Source: Halobellus litoreus
GTDB taxonomy: Archaea; Halobacteriota; Halobacteria; Halobacteriales; Haloferacaceae
Direction of reading: 5' to 3'
Assembly (NCBI RefSeq): GCF_024464595.1
Contig: NZ_JANHAW010000001.1
Location: 744,001-808,000, forward strand
Length of the DNA: 64,000 nucleotides
Below the pieces are notes generated by a model. It worked only from the letters and a program-made list of their open reading frames with translations. It ran no database searches and was not told the DNA's origin. A program made the position numbers and the translations under genes. Below are positions 1 to 7,999 of this stretch, piece after piece. Each line of letters opens with the position of its first letter. The stretch's first letter is position 1.

Positions 1-1
1 G

Positions 2-124
2 ACGCACGAGGAGATCGTCGACGCGTTGAAAATCGCCGTCGTGATGGGCGGTGGCCCGGCGATGACCTATGCCGTCGAGGCCTACCGAACGCTCGAAGCG
101 CTCGAAGCGGAACGGGCCGAATAG
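2..124 (+). CDS. Carboxymuconolactone decarboxylase-family protein, C-terminal fragment
   Basis: Only the last 40 codons lie in the window; the reading frame enters from the left edge and stops at TAG 122-124. The visible tail contains EIVDALKIAVVMGGGPAM followed by a charged helix, which is the typical C-terminal end of small AhpD/carboxymuconolactone decarboxylase-like proteins. The catalytic Cys-x-x-Cys, if present, is outside the window, so a redox or decarboxylase role cannot be judged here. Assignment rests on recognition of this short tail. Confidence 0.65.
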   Translation, partial: THEEIVDALKIAVVMGGGPAMTYAVEAYRTLEALEAERAE

Positions 125-281
125 CCTCGAAGCCGATCGACAGCATATCGACAACGAATTTTCGGGACGCGTAGTAAGGCTCGGTGTCCCGCACGGTTTC
201 CGGGGTCCGACCGGCGTACCGCCGTACCGGTGTCGCGTCCGCGTTTTCGCGACTCCCGCGTCGCCGGCCGCCCGCGAGCAC

Positions 282-974
282 TCAGTCGCTGGCCCGTCCC
301 TCGAACCGCGACGGCGGCGGATACTGCGGGTCGCGCTCCTCGGCGCCCGTTCCCGGCGCCTCCGAGTCCGTCGCTGCCCCGTTCGCCCGCCCCGTTCCGG
401 CGTCGATCGGATCGGGCAGGACGCAGTGGTCGGCGCGACGGTTCACGTGCGCGTAGTCGCCCGGGGCGTTCGCGAGCGGGTGCGCGGGGTTCTCGCGGCC
501 GTCGATGCGGGCCGCGCGGAGTTCCTCGAAGCCGGCGATGCGGGCGCGGATGCCGCGCCAGTGCGATTCGCTGCCCGAGGGGACCCGCTGGCGGCCGTTC
601 GGTCGCCACTCGGTGTCGCCGCCCGACGCGGCGAGCACCTCGCCGTTCACCGCGGCCGCGAGGTGGTCGTGGTCGACGAGGACGCCGACGCGCGCGTTCG
701 CCGGCGTTCTGGCCGCGAGGACGTCGAGACCGAGGTGCAGCGCGCGATACTCCGCGACGTTGTTGTTCGGGGCGGCGTCGGGCACGGAGATGCGCGCGAC
801 GCGGGTGCCGTCCCGCGTTTCGATCACCGCGCCCAGTCCGCCGCCGTCGCGGCGATACGACCCGTCGGTCGCGACGTAGAAGTGTCGGTGGTGGGTGCGC
901 GGCGGGTGCGCGATGTGCGGCGTCGGCGAGTCGTCGAACAGGTCACGGAGCGTCGGACGGCCGTGAGCGGCCAT
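282..974 (-). CDS. rnhA: Ribonuclease HI-family protein
   Basis: A 230-residue protein predicted to cut the RNA strand of RNA-DNA hybrids during replication and repair. The RNase H fold begins near residue 32 with TDGSY (Asp37), followed by NNVAEYRAL (Glu75), an aspartate-rich VDHDHL segment (Asp101/Asp103) and a final NRRADH (Asp182). These match the spacing of the four carboxylates that bind the two metal ions. The acidic, Pro-rich tail after residue 190 is not part of the domain. ATG 974 lies about 25 bases from an A+T box, so the mRNA is probably leaderless. It is transcribed divergently from the CBS gene. Confidence 0.85.
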   Translation of the reverse strand: MAAHGRPTLRDLFDDSPTPHIAHPPRTHHRHFYVATDGSYRRDGGGLGAVIETRDGTRVARISVPDAAPNNNVAEYRALHLGLDVLAARTPANARVGVLVDHDHLAAAVNGEVLAASGGDTEWRPNGRQRVPSGSESHWRGIRARIAGFEELRAARIDGRENPAHPLANAPGDYAHVNRRADHCVLPDPIDAGTGRANGAATDSEAPGTGAEERDPQYPPPSRFEGRASD

Positions 975-995
975 ACCCCCGCTAGTTCGCGCGCG

Positions 996-1003
996 TTCTT
1001 AAA
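996..1003 (-). promoter_or_regulatory. TATA-like promoter box of the RNase HI gene
   Basis: On the minus strand this reads TTTAAGAA, an A+T island in G+C-rich sequence centred about 25 bases upstream of ATG 974. That spacing is what haloarchaeal leaderless transcripts show. Confidence 0.5.
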
Positions 1004-1088
1004 GATAACTCAGCCGACACCCCCGAAATACCGCCGCGTCCCCCATTCGGGCGGAATAATTAGACCGCCGGGCGACGAACCGACGCGT

Positions 1089-1610
1089 ATGGCCCGAATC
1101 CAGTCGCTGACGGCGCGGGAGTTGATGACGACTGACGTCGAGACCGTCTCGCCCGACGACGACGTGAGCGAGGTGCTCGGCCGGCTCGCCCGCGCGGACT
1201 TCAACGGCTTCCCCGTGGTCGACGAGGACGACGCGGTCGTCGGCATCGTCACCCAGCACGACCTCGTCGGTCTGTTCCAGACGAAGGATCGGACGCTGTG
1301 GATCCCCGTCGGCTTCCCGCCGTTCCTGGAGACGCTCACGTACGCGGTCGACATCTCCTGGGACGACCTGGACCTCGGGATCGACCTCCTGCGGAACACG
1401 AACCGGCCGATCCGGGAGGTGATGACCGAGGACGTCGTGACCGTCGCACCCGAGGCGTCGCTGGACGAGATTCTCGACCTCCTCGCCGACGAGGAGCGCG
1501 ACATCAACCGGCTGCCGGTCGTCGAGGACGGTGGACTCGTCGGCATCGTCGCCCGACAGGACGTCATCCGCGCGATCCGGGACGAGCGTCGGGAGGGCGG
1601 AGCGAGCTAG
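1089..1610 (+). CDS. CBS domain pair protein
   Basis: A 173-residue cytoplasmic protein made of two CBS motifs, roughly residues 8-60 and 108-170. Each opens with the typical L(M/R)xxxVxTVxPDxxVxE pattern and contains FPVVDEDD/LPVVEDGG followed by GIVTQHD/GIVARQD. CBS pairs usually bind adenosine nucleotides and regulate a partner. No catalytic domain is attached, so the partner is unknown. The open frame extends upstream to position 69, but codon use there is that of the antisense RNase HI gene; ATG 1089, about 30 bases after an ATAATTA box, is the sensible start. Confidence 0.85.
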   Translation: MARIQSLTARELMTTDVETVSPDDDVSEVLGRLARADFNGFPVVDEDDAVVGIVTQHDLVGLFQTKDRTLWIPVGFPPFLETLTYAVDISWDDLDLGIDLLRNTNRPIREVMTEDVVTVAPEASLDEILDLLADEERDINRLPVVEDGGLVGIVARQDVIRAIRDERREGGAS

Positions 1611-1828
1611 CGGATTCGGACTCGGATGACCATCACACAGGACCGATTCGTCCGGCCGCTCGGTGGTCGTGCCGTTCGCGGGTGAGGTGTCGTCCTGGAA
1701 GAGAGCGGGGGAGTCGGCCTCCGAAGAGGCAACAGTCGGCCTCAAAAAAGGTCGTGGCGTGCGCGCCGCGGACGGACAACCGTGTCGGCGAACGAAACGT
1801 TGAGGACACACGGGGCCACAGGTTCGCT

Positions 1829-2758
1829 GTGACCCGGTATCGAAACCTGCTCCTGTTCCTCCTCCTCGCCGCCGCGTGGGGCTCGGCCTTTATGGCGATC
1901 AAGGCCGGCCTGGCGTACATTCCGCCGGTGCTCTTCGCGGCGTTCCGCTACGACGTCGCCGGCGTGCTGATGCTCGCGTACGCGTTCTACGCCACAGACG
2001 ACCCGATCCCGCGGACGCGCGGGCAGTGGACGCTAGTCGCCATCGGGGCGACGCTCCTCATCGCCGGCTACCACACGCTCCTCTTCATCGGCGAGACCGA
2101 CCCGGCCGTCACCTCGGCAGCCGCGGCGGTCATCGTGAGCCTCAGTCCGGTGCTGACGACCGGCTTCGCGCGGCTGTTCCTCCCCACGGAGCGCCTCACG
2201 GCCGTCGGAATCGCGGGCTTGCTACTCGGGCTGGTCGGCGTGGTGATCCTCTCGAACCCCGATCCGGACAACCTCCTGACCGGTGGGGCGGTCGCGAAGC
2301 TTCTGATCTTCGGGGCCGCCGCGGCGTTCGCGCTCGGGTCGGTGTTGACCCGGCGGGTCGACGCCGAACTCCCGATCGAGACGATGGAAGCGTGGTCGAT
2401 GGTCGGCGGCGCGCTGATTATGCACGTCGTGAGTTTCGGGCTGGGCGAGTCGCTCGCGGACGTCGTCTGGACCGTCGAGTCGCTGGCGGCGCTCGCGTAC
2501 CTCTCGGTCGTCGCGAGCGCCCTCGGCTTCCTCATCTACTTCGACCTCTTAGAACGACTCGGGGCCATCGAGATCAACCTCGTCTCCTACGTCGCGCCGG
2601 TCTCCGCCGCGCTGGCGGGGTGGGCCGTCCTCGACGAGGTGCCGACCGTCCACACGGTGGTCGGTTTTATGGTGATTTTCGTCGGCTTCCTGCTCCTGAA
2701 GCGACGCGCAATCCGCGCGGAGGTGCCGCGGATCAGGAAGTTGGTGTCGCGCCCGTAG
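1829..2758 (+). CDS. DMT superfamily (EamA) transporter
   Basis: A 309-residue integral membrane protein with two EamA repeats and about ten hydrophobic segments, starting LLLFLLLAAAWGSAFMAIKAGL, a signature of the first EamA helix. Members export amino acids, nucleotides or other small metabolites; the substrate cannot be inferred here. I choose GTG 1829 because it places the first helix immediately after a short basic N terminus; the open frame continues upstream to 1298 but overlaps the CBS gene in another frame. It is monocistronic in appearance. Confidence 0.85.
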   Translation: MTRYRNLLLFLLLAAAWGSAFMAIKAGLAYIPPVLFAAFRYDVAGVLMLAYAFYATDDPIPRTRGQWTLVAIGATLLIAGYHTLLFIGETDPAVTSAAAAVIVSLSPVLTTGFARLFLPTERLTAVGIAGLLLGLVGVVILSNPDPDNLLTGGAVAKLLIFGAAAAFALGSVLTRRVDAELPIETMEAWSMVGGALIMHVVSFGLGESLADVVWTVESLAALAYLSVVASALGFLIYFDLLERLGAIEINLVSYVAPVSAALAGWAVLDEVPTVHTVVGFMVIFVGFLLLKRRAIRAEVPRIRKLVSRP

Positions 2759-2850
2759 CGGCGACGAGAAACGGCCGGTGAAGCGACCCAGCGGCCGCTC
2801 GGGAGCGGCGGTCGCTGCGACGAACGGCGGTCGGGGCGGCGAAGCGGCGA

Positions 2851-3465
2851 TTATAATTCGACGTCTTCGGTCGGGAAGGCGCCCTCGTCGACCTCCGGGT
2901 CGTACTCCTCGATCGCCGTGAGGACCATCTCCAGGGTCGCCTCCGGACTCCAGCGCGCGGTGTTGATCGAGAGGTCGTAGAAGGACTGATCGGAGACGTC
3001 GATGTCGTAGTACGACTTGTACCGCCCGGCTTCGCTGACCTCGCGGACGCGCATCTCCGCTTCCATCTCGTCGCGGTCACGCGTGCGGTCGACGCGGACC
3101 TCGTCCGGGGCGTCGAGCCAGATCCGGAGGTCGGCGCGGTTGCCGGCGAGCCAGCCGGCGAGCCGCGATTCGAGGACGAACGGCTTGTTCGCCGCGCCCC
3201 ACTTCTCCGCGATCGTCCGGAGGCGGCGGTCGAGCGCGCGGTCGATCTCGTCGGTCTCGTCGGTCTTCGCGATGAGTTGGGAGAGCGACATCTCCCGCTC
3301 CTCGGCGAGGTCGCGGAAGATGTCCCCGCCGGAGACGTACCCGCAGTCGAGGGCGGCCGAGAGCCCATCACAGAGCGTCGTCGCGCCGCAGCCTGGCGGT
3401 CCCGAGACGGTGATGAAGAGGTTGCTGTCGACCGACCGCGCCGTCGGGACGTCGTCGTCTGTCAT
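2851..3465 (-). CDS. Cytidylate kinase-like P-loop protein with altered Walker A
   Basis: A 204-residue protein resembling archaeal CMP kinase along its length: a P-loop region near residue 21, VSGGDIFR, DxAIDRxLDRRLR-type helix, VLESRLAGW, RIWLDAP and a YYDIDxSDxSFYDLSINT segment. The Walker A reads SGPPGCGATT, so the invariant lysine is alanine at residue 28. This suggests altered ATP handling or a non-kinase role. The frame is open to TTG 3495, but that stretch contains an A+T box (TTTGTATT) fitting the promoter, so ATG 3465 is chosen. Symbol left empty because true cmk activity is doubtful. Confidence 0.75.
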   Translation of the reverse strand: MTDDDVPTARSVDSNLFITVSGPPGCGATTLCDGLSAALDCGYVSGGDIFRDLAEEREMSLSQLIAKTDETDEIDRALDRRLRTIAEKWGAANKPFVLESRLAGWLAGNRADLRIWLDAPDEVRVDRTRDRDEMEAEMRVREVSEAGRYKSYYDIDVSDQSFYDLSINTARWSPEATLEMVLTAIEEYDPEVDEGAFPTEDVEL

Positions 3466-3659
3466 AGACGTTGAGGACTTACCACCGAAATACAAAAAGC
3501 CGCTGGACTGAGCGTCGCTTCGCCGGATGAGAGCAGTTCACGGACTATCGCATCGGGTGATCGCGGACCGCTTCAGGTGGGCGTGGGCAGCGGCCGGCGT
3601 ACGCGTTCGAGGCGGCGAAGAACCGTCAAACGTTACGGCGCGGCGCGCGTGGACCCGGT

Positions 3660-4232
3660 ATGACCGACGCCGAGTCCGGGTCGACAGACGAGGACTACGT
3701 TTCGGAACTCAGGACGAACCGCGAGGAGAAGGACGACTTTTTCGGCTCACACCCGCAGTCGCCGGTTCCGCCGGAGCACCGCGAGGAGTTCGACGGCCTG
3801 GAGTACTTCGCGCCCGCGCCCGAGTACCGCGTCGACGCCACCGTCGAAACGCACGCCGACCCGGAGCCGGTGCCGATGGAGACGACCGCCGGCAACGAGG
3901 TTCGGTACGTGCGCGTCGTCACCTTCGAATTCGACCTCGCCGACGAGACCCATCGGGTGCACGGCTACAAGCAGCGTCCGGACGACGACGAGGAGCCGGT
4001 CTTCGTCCCGTTCCGCGACAAGACCACCGGGCAGGAGACCTACCGCGGCGGCCGCTACCTCGAACTCCATCCGGCGGGCGAACTCGAAGACGGCGAGACG
4101 GTCCTCCTCGATTTCAACCTCGCGTACACGCCCTTTTGCGCGTTCAGCGAGACGTTCGAGTGTCCGCTGCCGCCCGAAGAGAACTGGCTGGAGACGGCCG
4201 TCCGCGCCGGCGAGAAAGAGTGGCAGCCGTAA
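3660..4232 (+). CDS. DUF1684 family protein
   Basis: A 190-residue acidic cytosolic protein of unknown biochemical function. It shows the family hallmarks: an N-terminal helix with LRTNREEKDDFF, a beta-rich middle with VHGYKQRP and VFVPFRDKTTGQETYRGGRYL, and a C-terminal DFNLAYTPFCAFSETFECPLPPEENWL. The FVPFxDxTxGxxTYxxGRYL and NxAYxPxCxxxxxxxCPxPPxxN patterns are strongly conserved in this family, which makes the assignment secure though not its role. It stands alone between the kinase-like gene and an HTH-10 regulator. Confidence 0.85.
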   Translation: MTDAESGSTDEDYVSELRTNREEKDDFFGSHPQSPVPPEHREEFDGLEYFAPAPEYRVDATVETHADPEPVPMETTAGNEVRYVRVVTFEFDLADETHRVHGYKQRPDDDEEPVFVPFRDKTTGQETYRGGRYLELHPAGELEDGETVLLDFNLAYTPFCAFSETFECPLPPEENWLETAVRAGEKEWQP

Positions 4233-4319
4233 GTCCGGACCCGATGTGAAATCCGTCGGAAGCGCGTCCTGCTACCGAAAATACATAACGTCGCTCGAAG
4301 TACTCCCGGTAGATCGTCG

Positions 4320-5018
4320 ATGGCTAACAACCCTCCCGCCGACCGAGACGCCCCGGTCTCCGAAATCGAGTTCGCTCTCCGGGGCTCGAAGTACCCGTTC
4401 GTCGCCCTTTCGGACGCCGAGAACTGCGCGGTCGAACTCGTCGGGATGCTCCCCCGCGAGGGCGACCGGTACGCGGAGTTTTTCAACGTGAACGGGGCGG
4501 ACCCCCAGCGCGTCCTCGCGCTCGTCGATGAGTACGAGACCGTCGAAGCCTCGCTGCTCAGCGCCTACGACGACATCGCTCTCTTCGAGTTTCTCGTCTC
4601 CGACGGCTGTCCAGCGCAGTATCTCGGGACGCTCGGCGGGCTCCCGCGGACGGCCAGAGCGACGGACGGCGAGGGTCGGATCGTTGCGGAGGTCCCGGCG
4701 CAGTACGACACCGGATCGATCGTCGACGACTTCCTCGACGCGTATCCGGACGCCGACTTGACGGGGAAGCGCGAGAAGGCGGGAATCGATCCGATGTTCA
4801 GCGGAGGAACGTACCGGCAACTGCTGTCGACGCAGTTGACCGACAAGCAGCGGGAGGTCGTCGAGACCGCTTTCGAGGCGGGGTATTACGAGTGGCCGCG
4901 GGAGGCGACCGGCGAGGAGGTCGCCGAGGAGCTCGGGATCGCGTCCGCGACGTTCTCCGAACAGATCCACGCCGCCGAGCGCAAACTCCTCGCGGCGCTG
5001 CTCGAGGACACGGAGTGA
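4320..5018 (+). CDS. HTH-10 (bacterio-opsin-activator-type) transcription regulator
   Basis: A 232-residue haloarchaeal regulator. The C-terminal 55 residues form the Bat-type HTH-10 domain: LTDKQREVVETAFEAGYYEWPREATGEEV followed by a recognition helix region SATFSEQIHAAERKLL. The N-terminal 150 residues form a mixed alpha/beta sensing module without a recognisable cofactor motif. Such proteins activate or repress single targets. An A+T stretch (AAAATACATAA, about 4277-4287) lies roughly 35 bases before ATG 4320. The convergent HalOD1 gene begins only eight bases past its stop. Confidence 0.85.
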   Translation: MANNPPADRDAPVSEIEFALRGSKYPFVALSDAENCAVELVGMLPREGDRYAEFFNVNGADPQRVLALVDEYETVEASLLSAYDDIALFEFLVSDGCPAQYLGTLGGLPRTARATDGEGRIVAEVPAQYDTGSIVDDFLDAYPDADLTGKREKAGIDPMFSGGTYRQLLSTQLTDKQREVVETAFEAGYYEWPREATGEEVAEELGIASATFSEQIHAAERKLLAALLEDTE

Positions 5019-5025
5019 GCGGCCC

Positions 5026-5376
5026 TCACCGAGGGGCAGACGTCGGCCGCGACGCAACCGTCCGACCGTCGGCGTAGACGGCCACCTGGCAGCCCTCGAA
5101 CTGAAAGTCGATACGGAGTTCGTCGGGGGCCTGGACCCGTTCGGAGCCGCCGTCGATCAGATCGTCGAGGGCGTCGGTGTCGATCACCTCGTACAGGGGA
5201 CGGAGCTCCGTCGGGTCCCGCTGGGTCGCTTCGGCGACCGCTTGGACGACGCTGTGGGCGGGCGATTCCCCATCCGAACGCCTGTAAACGACGGAGTCAG
5301 CGTCGGCCCCTTCGCTGTCGACTCCGGCGTCGGCGTCCGCGTCGTCGGGCGGCCGCGGGTCGGAATGATTTATCAT
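5026..5376 (-). CDS. HalOD1 output domain protein
   Basis: A 116-residue protein with a disordered acidic N terminus (about 35 residues rich in Asp) and a HalOD1 domain at about residues 40-110, recognisable by SVVQAVAEATQRDPTELRPLYEVIDTDALDDLI and a following beta strand RIDFQFEGCQVAVY. HalOD1 is a haloarchaeal output domain associated with two-component signalling; its mechanism is unknown. The frame is open up to TTG 5394, but ATG 5376 is the first standard start. Convergent with the HTH-10 gene; no kinase is directly attached. Confidence 0.8.
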   Translation of the reverse strand: MINHSDPRPPDDADADAGVDSEGADADSVVYRRSDGESPAHSVVQAVAEATQRDPTELRPLYEVIDTDALDDLIDGGSERVQAPDELRIDFQFEGCQVAVYADGRTVASRPTSAPR

Positions 5377-5518
5377 ATTAGAAACGATAAGCAAACCTTA
5401 GCACGGAAACGGTTTAGGAGACGTCCCTACACATCAAGGGACGGTGGGCGCGGAGCGGTCCGTCCCGCGGAGACGGGACGGGCGAAAGGCGTTTGGTCCG
5501 CACGGACGACCGTCCGGT

Positions 5519-6610
5519 ATGGACCCGCGAATACGCGAACACGCACGGACCATCGCCGACCACTCCACGGGAATCGAATCCGGGGACCGCGTCGTGATCA
5601 GCGCGCCGGCGGCGGCGGAAGACCTGGTGGTCGCACTCCACGAGGAGTGCGCCGAGCGCGGGGCGCACCCGGTCTCGCTCGACAGCGGTTCTCGGGCGAC
5701 GCGGGCGTTCCTCCGGAACCACGACGGCGACTTCGAGACGCCCGAACACCTGCTCGCGATGTACGAGGAGATGGACGTCTACATCGCCGTCCGCGGCGAC
5801 GTCAACGCCACCGAGACCTCGGACGTCGATCCCGAGCGGAACGCCGCTTACCGCCGCGCGATGAAGCCTGTGCTGCAGGAGCGCCTCTCGAAGACGTGGT
5901 GTCTCACGCAGTATCCCACCTCCGGCAACGCCCAGCTCGCGGGGATGAGCACGGAGGGCTACGAGGGCTTCGTCTGGGACGCCGTCGGCCTCGACTGGGA
6001 GGCCCAGCGCGAACACCAGGAACAGATGGTCGAGATCCTCGACGACGCCGACGAGATCCGGATCCGATCGGGCGAGGAGACCGACGTCACGATGAGCCTC
6101 GCGGGCAACAAGACGCTGAACGACTTCGGCGAGAAGAACCTGCCGGGCGGCGAAGTGTTCACCGCGCCCGTGCGAGAGGAAGTCGACGGCGAGGTCTACT
6201 TCGATATGCCGCTGTACCGGCAGGGCAGGGAGATCGAGGACGTGCGCGTCCGCTTCGAGGACGGGCGAGTCGCGTCCTACAGCGCCGGCCGCAACGAGGA
6301 CGTGCTCGACGGTATCTTCGAGACCGACGAGGGCGCGCGCTACCTCGGCGAACTCGGCATCGGGATGAACCGCGAGATCGACCGGTTCACGTACAACATG
6401 CTGTTCGACGAGAAGATGGGCGACACCGTCCACATGGCCGTTGGCTCGGCCTATCCCGACACGGTCGGCGAGGAGAACGAGCGAAACGAGAGCGCCGAGC
6501 ACGTCGATATGATCGTCGATATGAGCGAGGACTCGGTCATCGAGGTCGACGGCGAAGTGGTGCAGCGCAACGGGACGTTCGTCTTCGAGGACGGGTTCGA
6601 CCAGGCATAA
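5519..6610 (+). CDS. M29-family metal aminopeptidase
   Basis: A 363-residue aminopeptidase of the AmpS/aminopeptidase T family, expected to remove N-terminal residues from peptides in the cytoplasm using two metal ions. All expected ligands are visible: Glu212 in PGGEVFTAP, Glu278 in GELGIG, His305 in TVHMAVG, Tyr312, and His328/Asp330 in HVDMIV. Length is normal for the family. The open frame extends upstream to 5444, but ATG 5519 starts the conserved MDPRIREHA. It seems monocistronic. Confidence 0.9.
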   Translation: MDPRIREHARTIADHSTGIESGDRVVISAPAAAEDLVVALHEECAERGAHPVSLDSGSRATRAFLRNHDGDFETPEHLLAMYEEMDVYIAVRGDVNATETSDVDPERNAAYRRAMKPVLQERLSKTWCLTQYPTSGNAQLAGMSTEGYEGFVWDAVGLDWEAQREHQEQMVEILDDADEIRIRSGEETDVTMSLAGNKTLNDFGEKNLPGGEVFTAPVREEVDGEVYFDMPLYRQGREIEDVRVRFEDGRVASYSAGRNEDVLDGIFETDEGARYLGELGIGMNREIDRFTYNMLFDEKMGDTVHMAVGSAYPDTVGEENERNESAEHVDMIVDMSEDSVIEVDGEVVQRNGTFVFEDGFDQA

Positions 6611-6733
6611 GCCAGGCGGACCCAGCCGCGTACCCGGAAACCACGCCGTCGGGGGTTGAATTCGTCCGCCTCCGAGACTCAATGTTGATACTCGGGGCGA
6701 GAAGTCATAGGTACGTAGTCGCTCATCGCTCGT

Positions 6734-7945
6734 ATGGACGGGCTTCCCGAGGGGGTAGGCGACGACCGGTCGGGATTCGCCGGCGCGGTCCGGCAGACGG
6801 ACGCGTCGCAGTACGGCACCCTGTACGACATCGCTCTCGACACCTCGACGAGTCTGATGAGCGCCGAACCCGACGAGTTCGAGACGAAACTCCGCTGGGG
6901 GCTCGAAAGCGTGGGGTCGCACGTGGACGCCGATCGAGGGTACGTCTTCCAGTCGCGGAACGAGAGATTCGAGCGCACGGCCGGGTGGACGGACGAGGAA
7001 GTCGACCCCTGGGAGGTCCAGCACCTCGCGCTCGACGGATTCGAGTGGCTGGGCGGCCGCCTCAGGCAGTTCGAGAACGCGGTCGTCCCGAGCGTGAGGG
7101 ACCTCCCGACGACGTCGACTCTCCGGGAGGCGTTGCGCGCCGAAGAGGTCAAATCCGCCGTGTTCCTGCCGATGGTCGAAGACTGGTCACTCCAGGGGTT
7201 CGTCGGGTTCGATCTGGCCGAGTCGACGCGCCAGTGGGACGAGTCGGAGGTGGATATCCTCCGAAGCGTCGCCGATATGATCGCCCACTCGCTGTCTCGC
7301 GTTCGACGCGAGAAGCTGCTCAAGCAACAGAACGAGCGTCTCGAAACCTTCGCGAGCGTGATCTCTCACGACCTCCGGAACCCGCTCAACGTCGTGACCG
7401 GATCACTCGAACTCGCCGACGCGAGCGGCGGATCCGAGCACATCGACCGTGCGACGCGCGCCGCTGAGCGAATGGAGGACCTCATCGAACAGGTGTTGAC
7501 TCTCGCCCAGCAGGGCCGAGACATCGGCGACACCCGTCGGATACGACTCGGGACAGTCGTCGAGAGCGCGTGGGCGACGGTCGAGGCGCCGGCGGCCGAG
7601 ATCCGACTCGAATCCGACGCGACCGTGTACGCCGACCCGGACAGACTCCGGGAGGCGTTCGAGAACCTGTTCCGGAACGCGGTCGAGCACGGCGGCGACG
7701 ACGTGACGGTGCGCGCGGGGGCAGTGGAGAACGGGTTCTACATCGAGGACGACGGCGCGGGCATTCCGGAAGAACGGCGCGAGTCGGTGTTCGACCGGGG
7801 GTACACGACCGACGGTGGAACCGGGTTGGGACTGCCGATCGTTCGGAGCATCGTCGACGCCCACGGGTGGTCGATTCGAGCCCGTGACGGAGTTGCCGGC
7901 GGGGCGCGGTTCGAGATCACGGACGTCGAGTTCGCCGCCACATAG
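6734..7945 (+). CDS. GAF-domain sensor histidine kinase (soluble)
   Basis: A 403-residue cytosolic kinase without membrane segments. A GAF-like domain spans about residues 30-190 (AVFLPMVEDWSLQGFVGFD), then an H-box ISHDLRNPLN with phospho-acceptor His212, and a HATPase domain with N-box NLFRNAVEH (about 311-319), G1 DDGAGIP (339-345) and G2 GTGLGL (362-367). No receiver domain is fused and no response regulator lies nearby, so its partner is encoded elsewhere. The signal sensed by the GAF domain is unknown. Confidence 0.9.
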   Translation: MDGLPEGVGDDRSGFAGAVRQTDASQYGTLYDIALDTSTSLMSAEPDEFETKLRWGLESVGSHVDADRGYVFQSRNERFERTAGWTDEEVDPWEVQHLALDGFEWLGGRLRQFENAVVPSVRDLPTTSTLREALRAEEVKSAVFLPMVEDWSLQGFVGFDLAESTRQWDESEVDILRSVADMIAHSLSRVRREKLLKQQNERLETFASVISHDLRNPLNVVTGSLELADASGGSEHIDRATRAAERMEDLIEQVLTLAQQGRDIGDTRRIRLGTVVESAWATVEAPAAEIRLESDATVYADPDRLREAFENLFRNAVEHGGDDVTVRAGAVENGFYIEDDGAGIPEERRESVFDRGYTTDGGTGLGLPIVRSIVDAHGWSIRARDGVAGGARFEITDVEFAAT

Positions 7946-7999
7946 GGACCGTCGTCGCGAGCGGAGAGCGAAGTGTCTCTCCACCGTGACGCTCCGTCT

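Noticed and set aside
69-1088. A 340-codon upstream extension of the CBS gene
   Set aside because: It is the reverse complement of the RNase HI gene, whose four catalytic carboxylates are intact; its amino-acid content (Arg/Val repeats) is that of a shadow frame.
5026-5394. TTG 5394 as start of the HalOD1 gene
   Set aside because: It adds six residues only, TTG starts are rare in haloarchaea and the segment overlaps the A+T-rich promoter zone; ATG 5376 is adequate.
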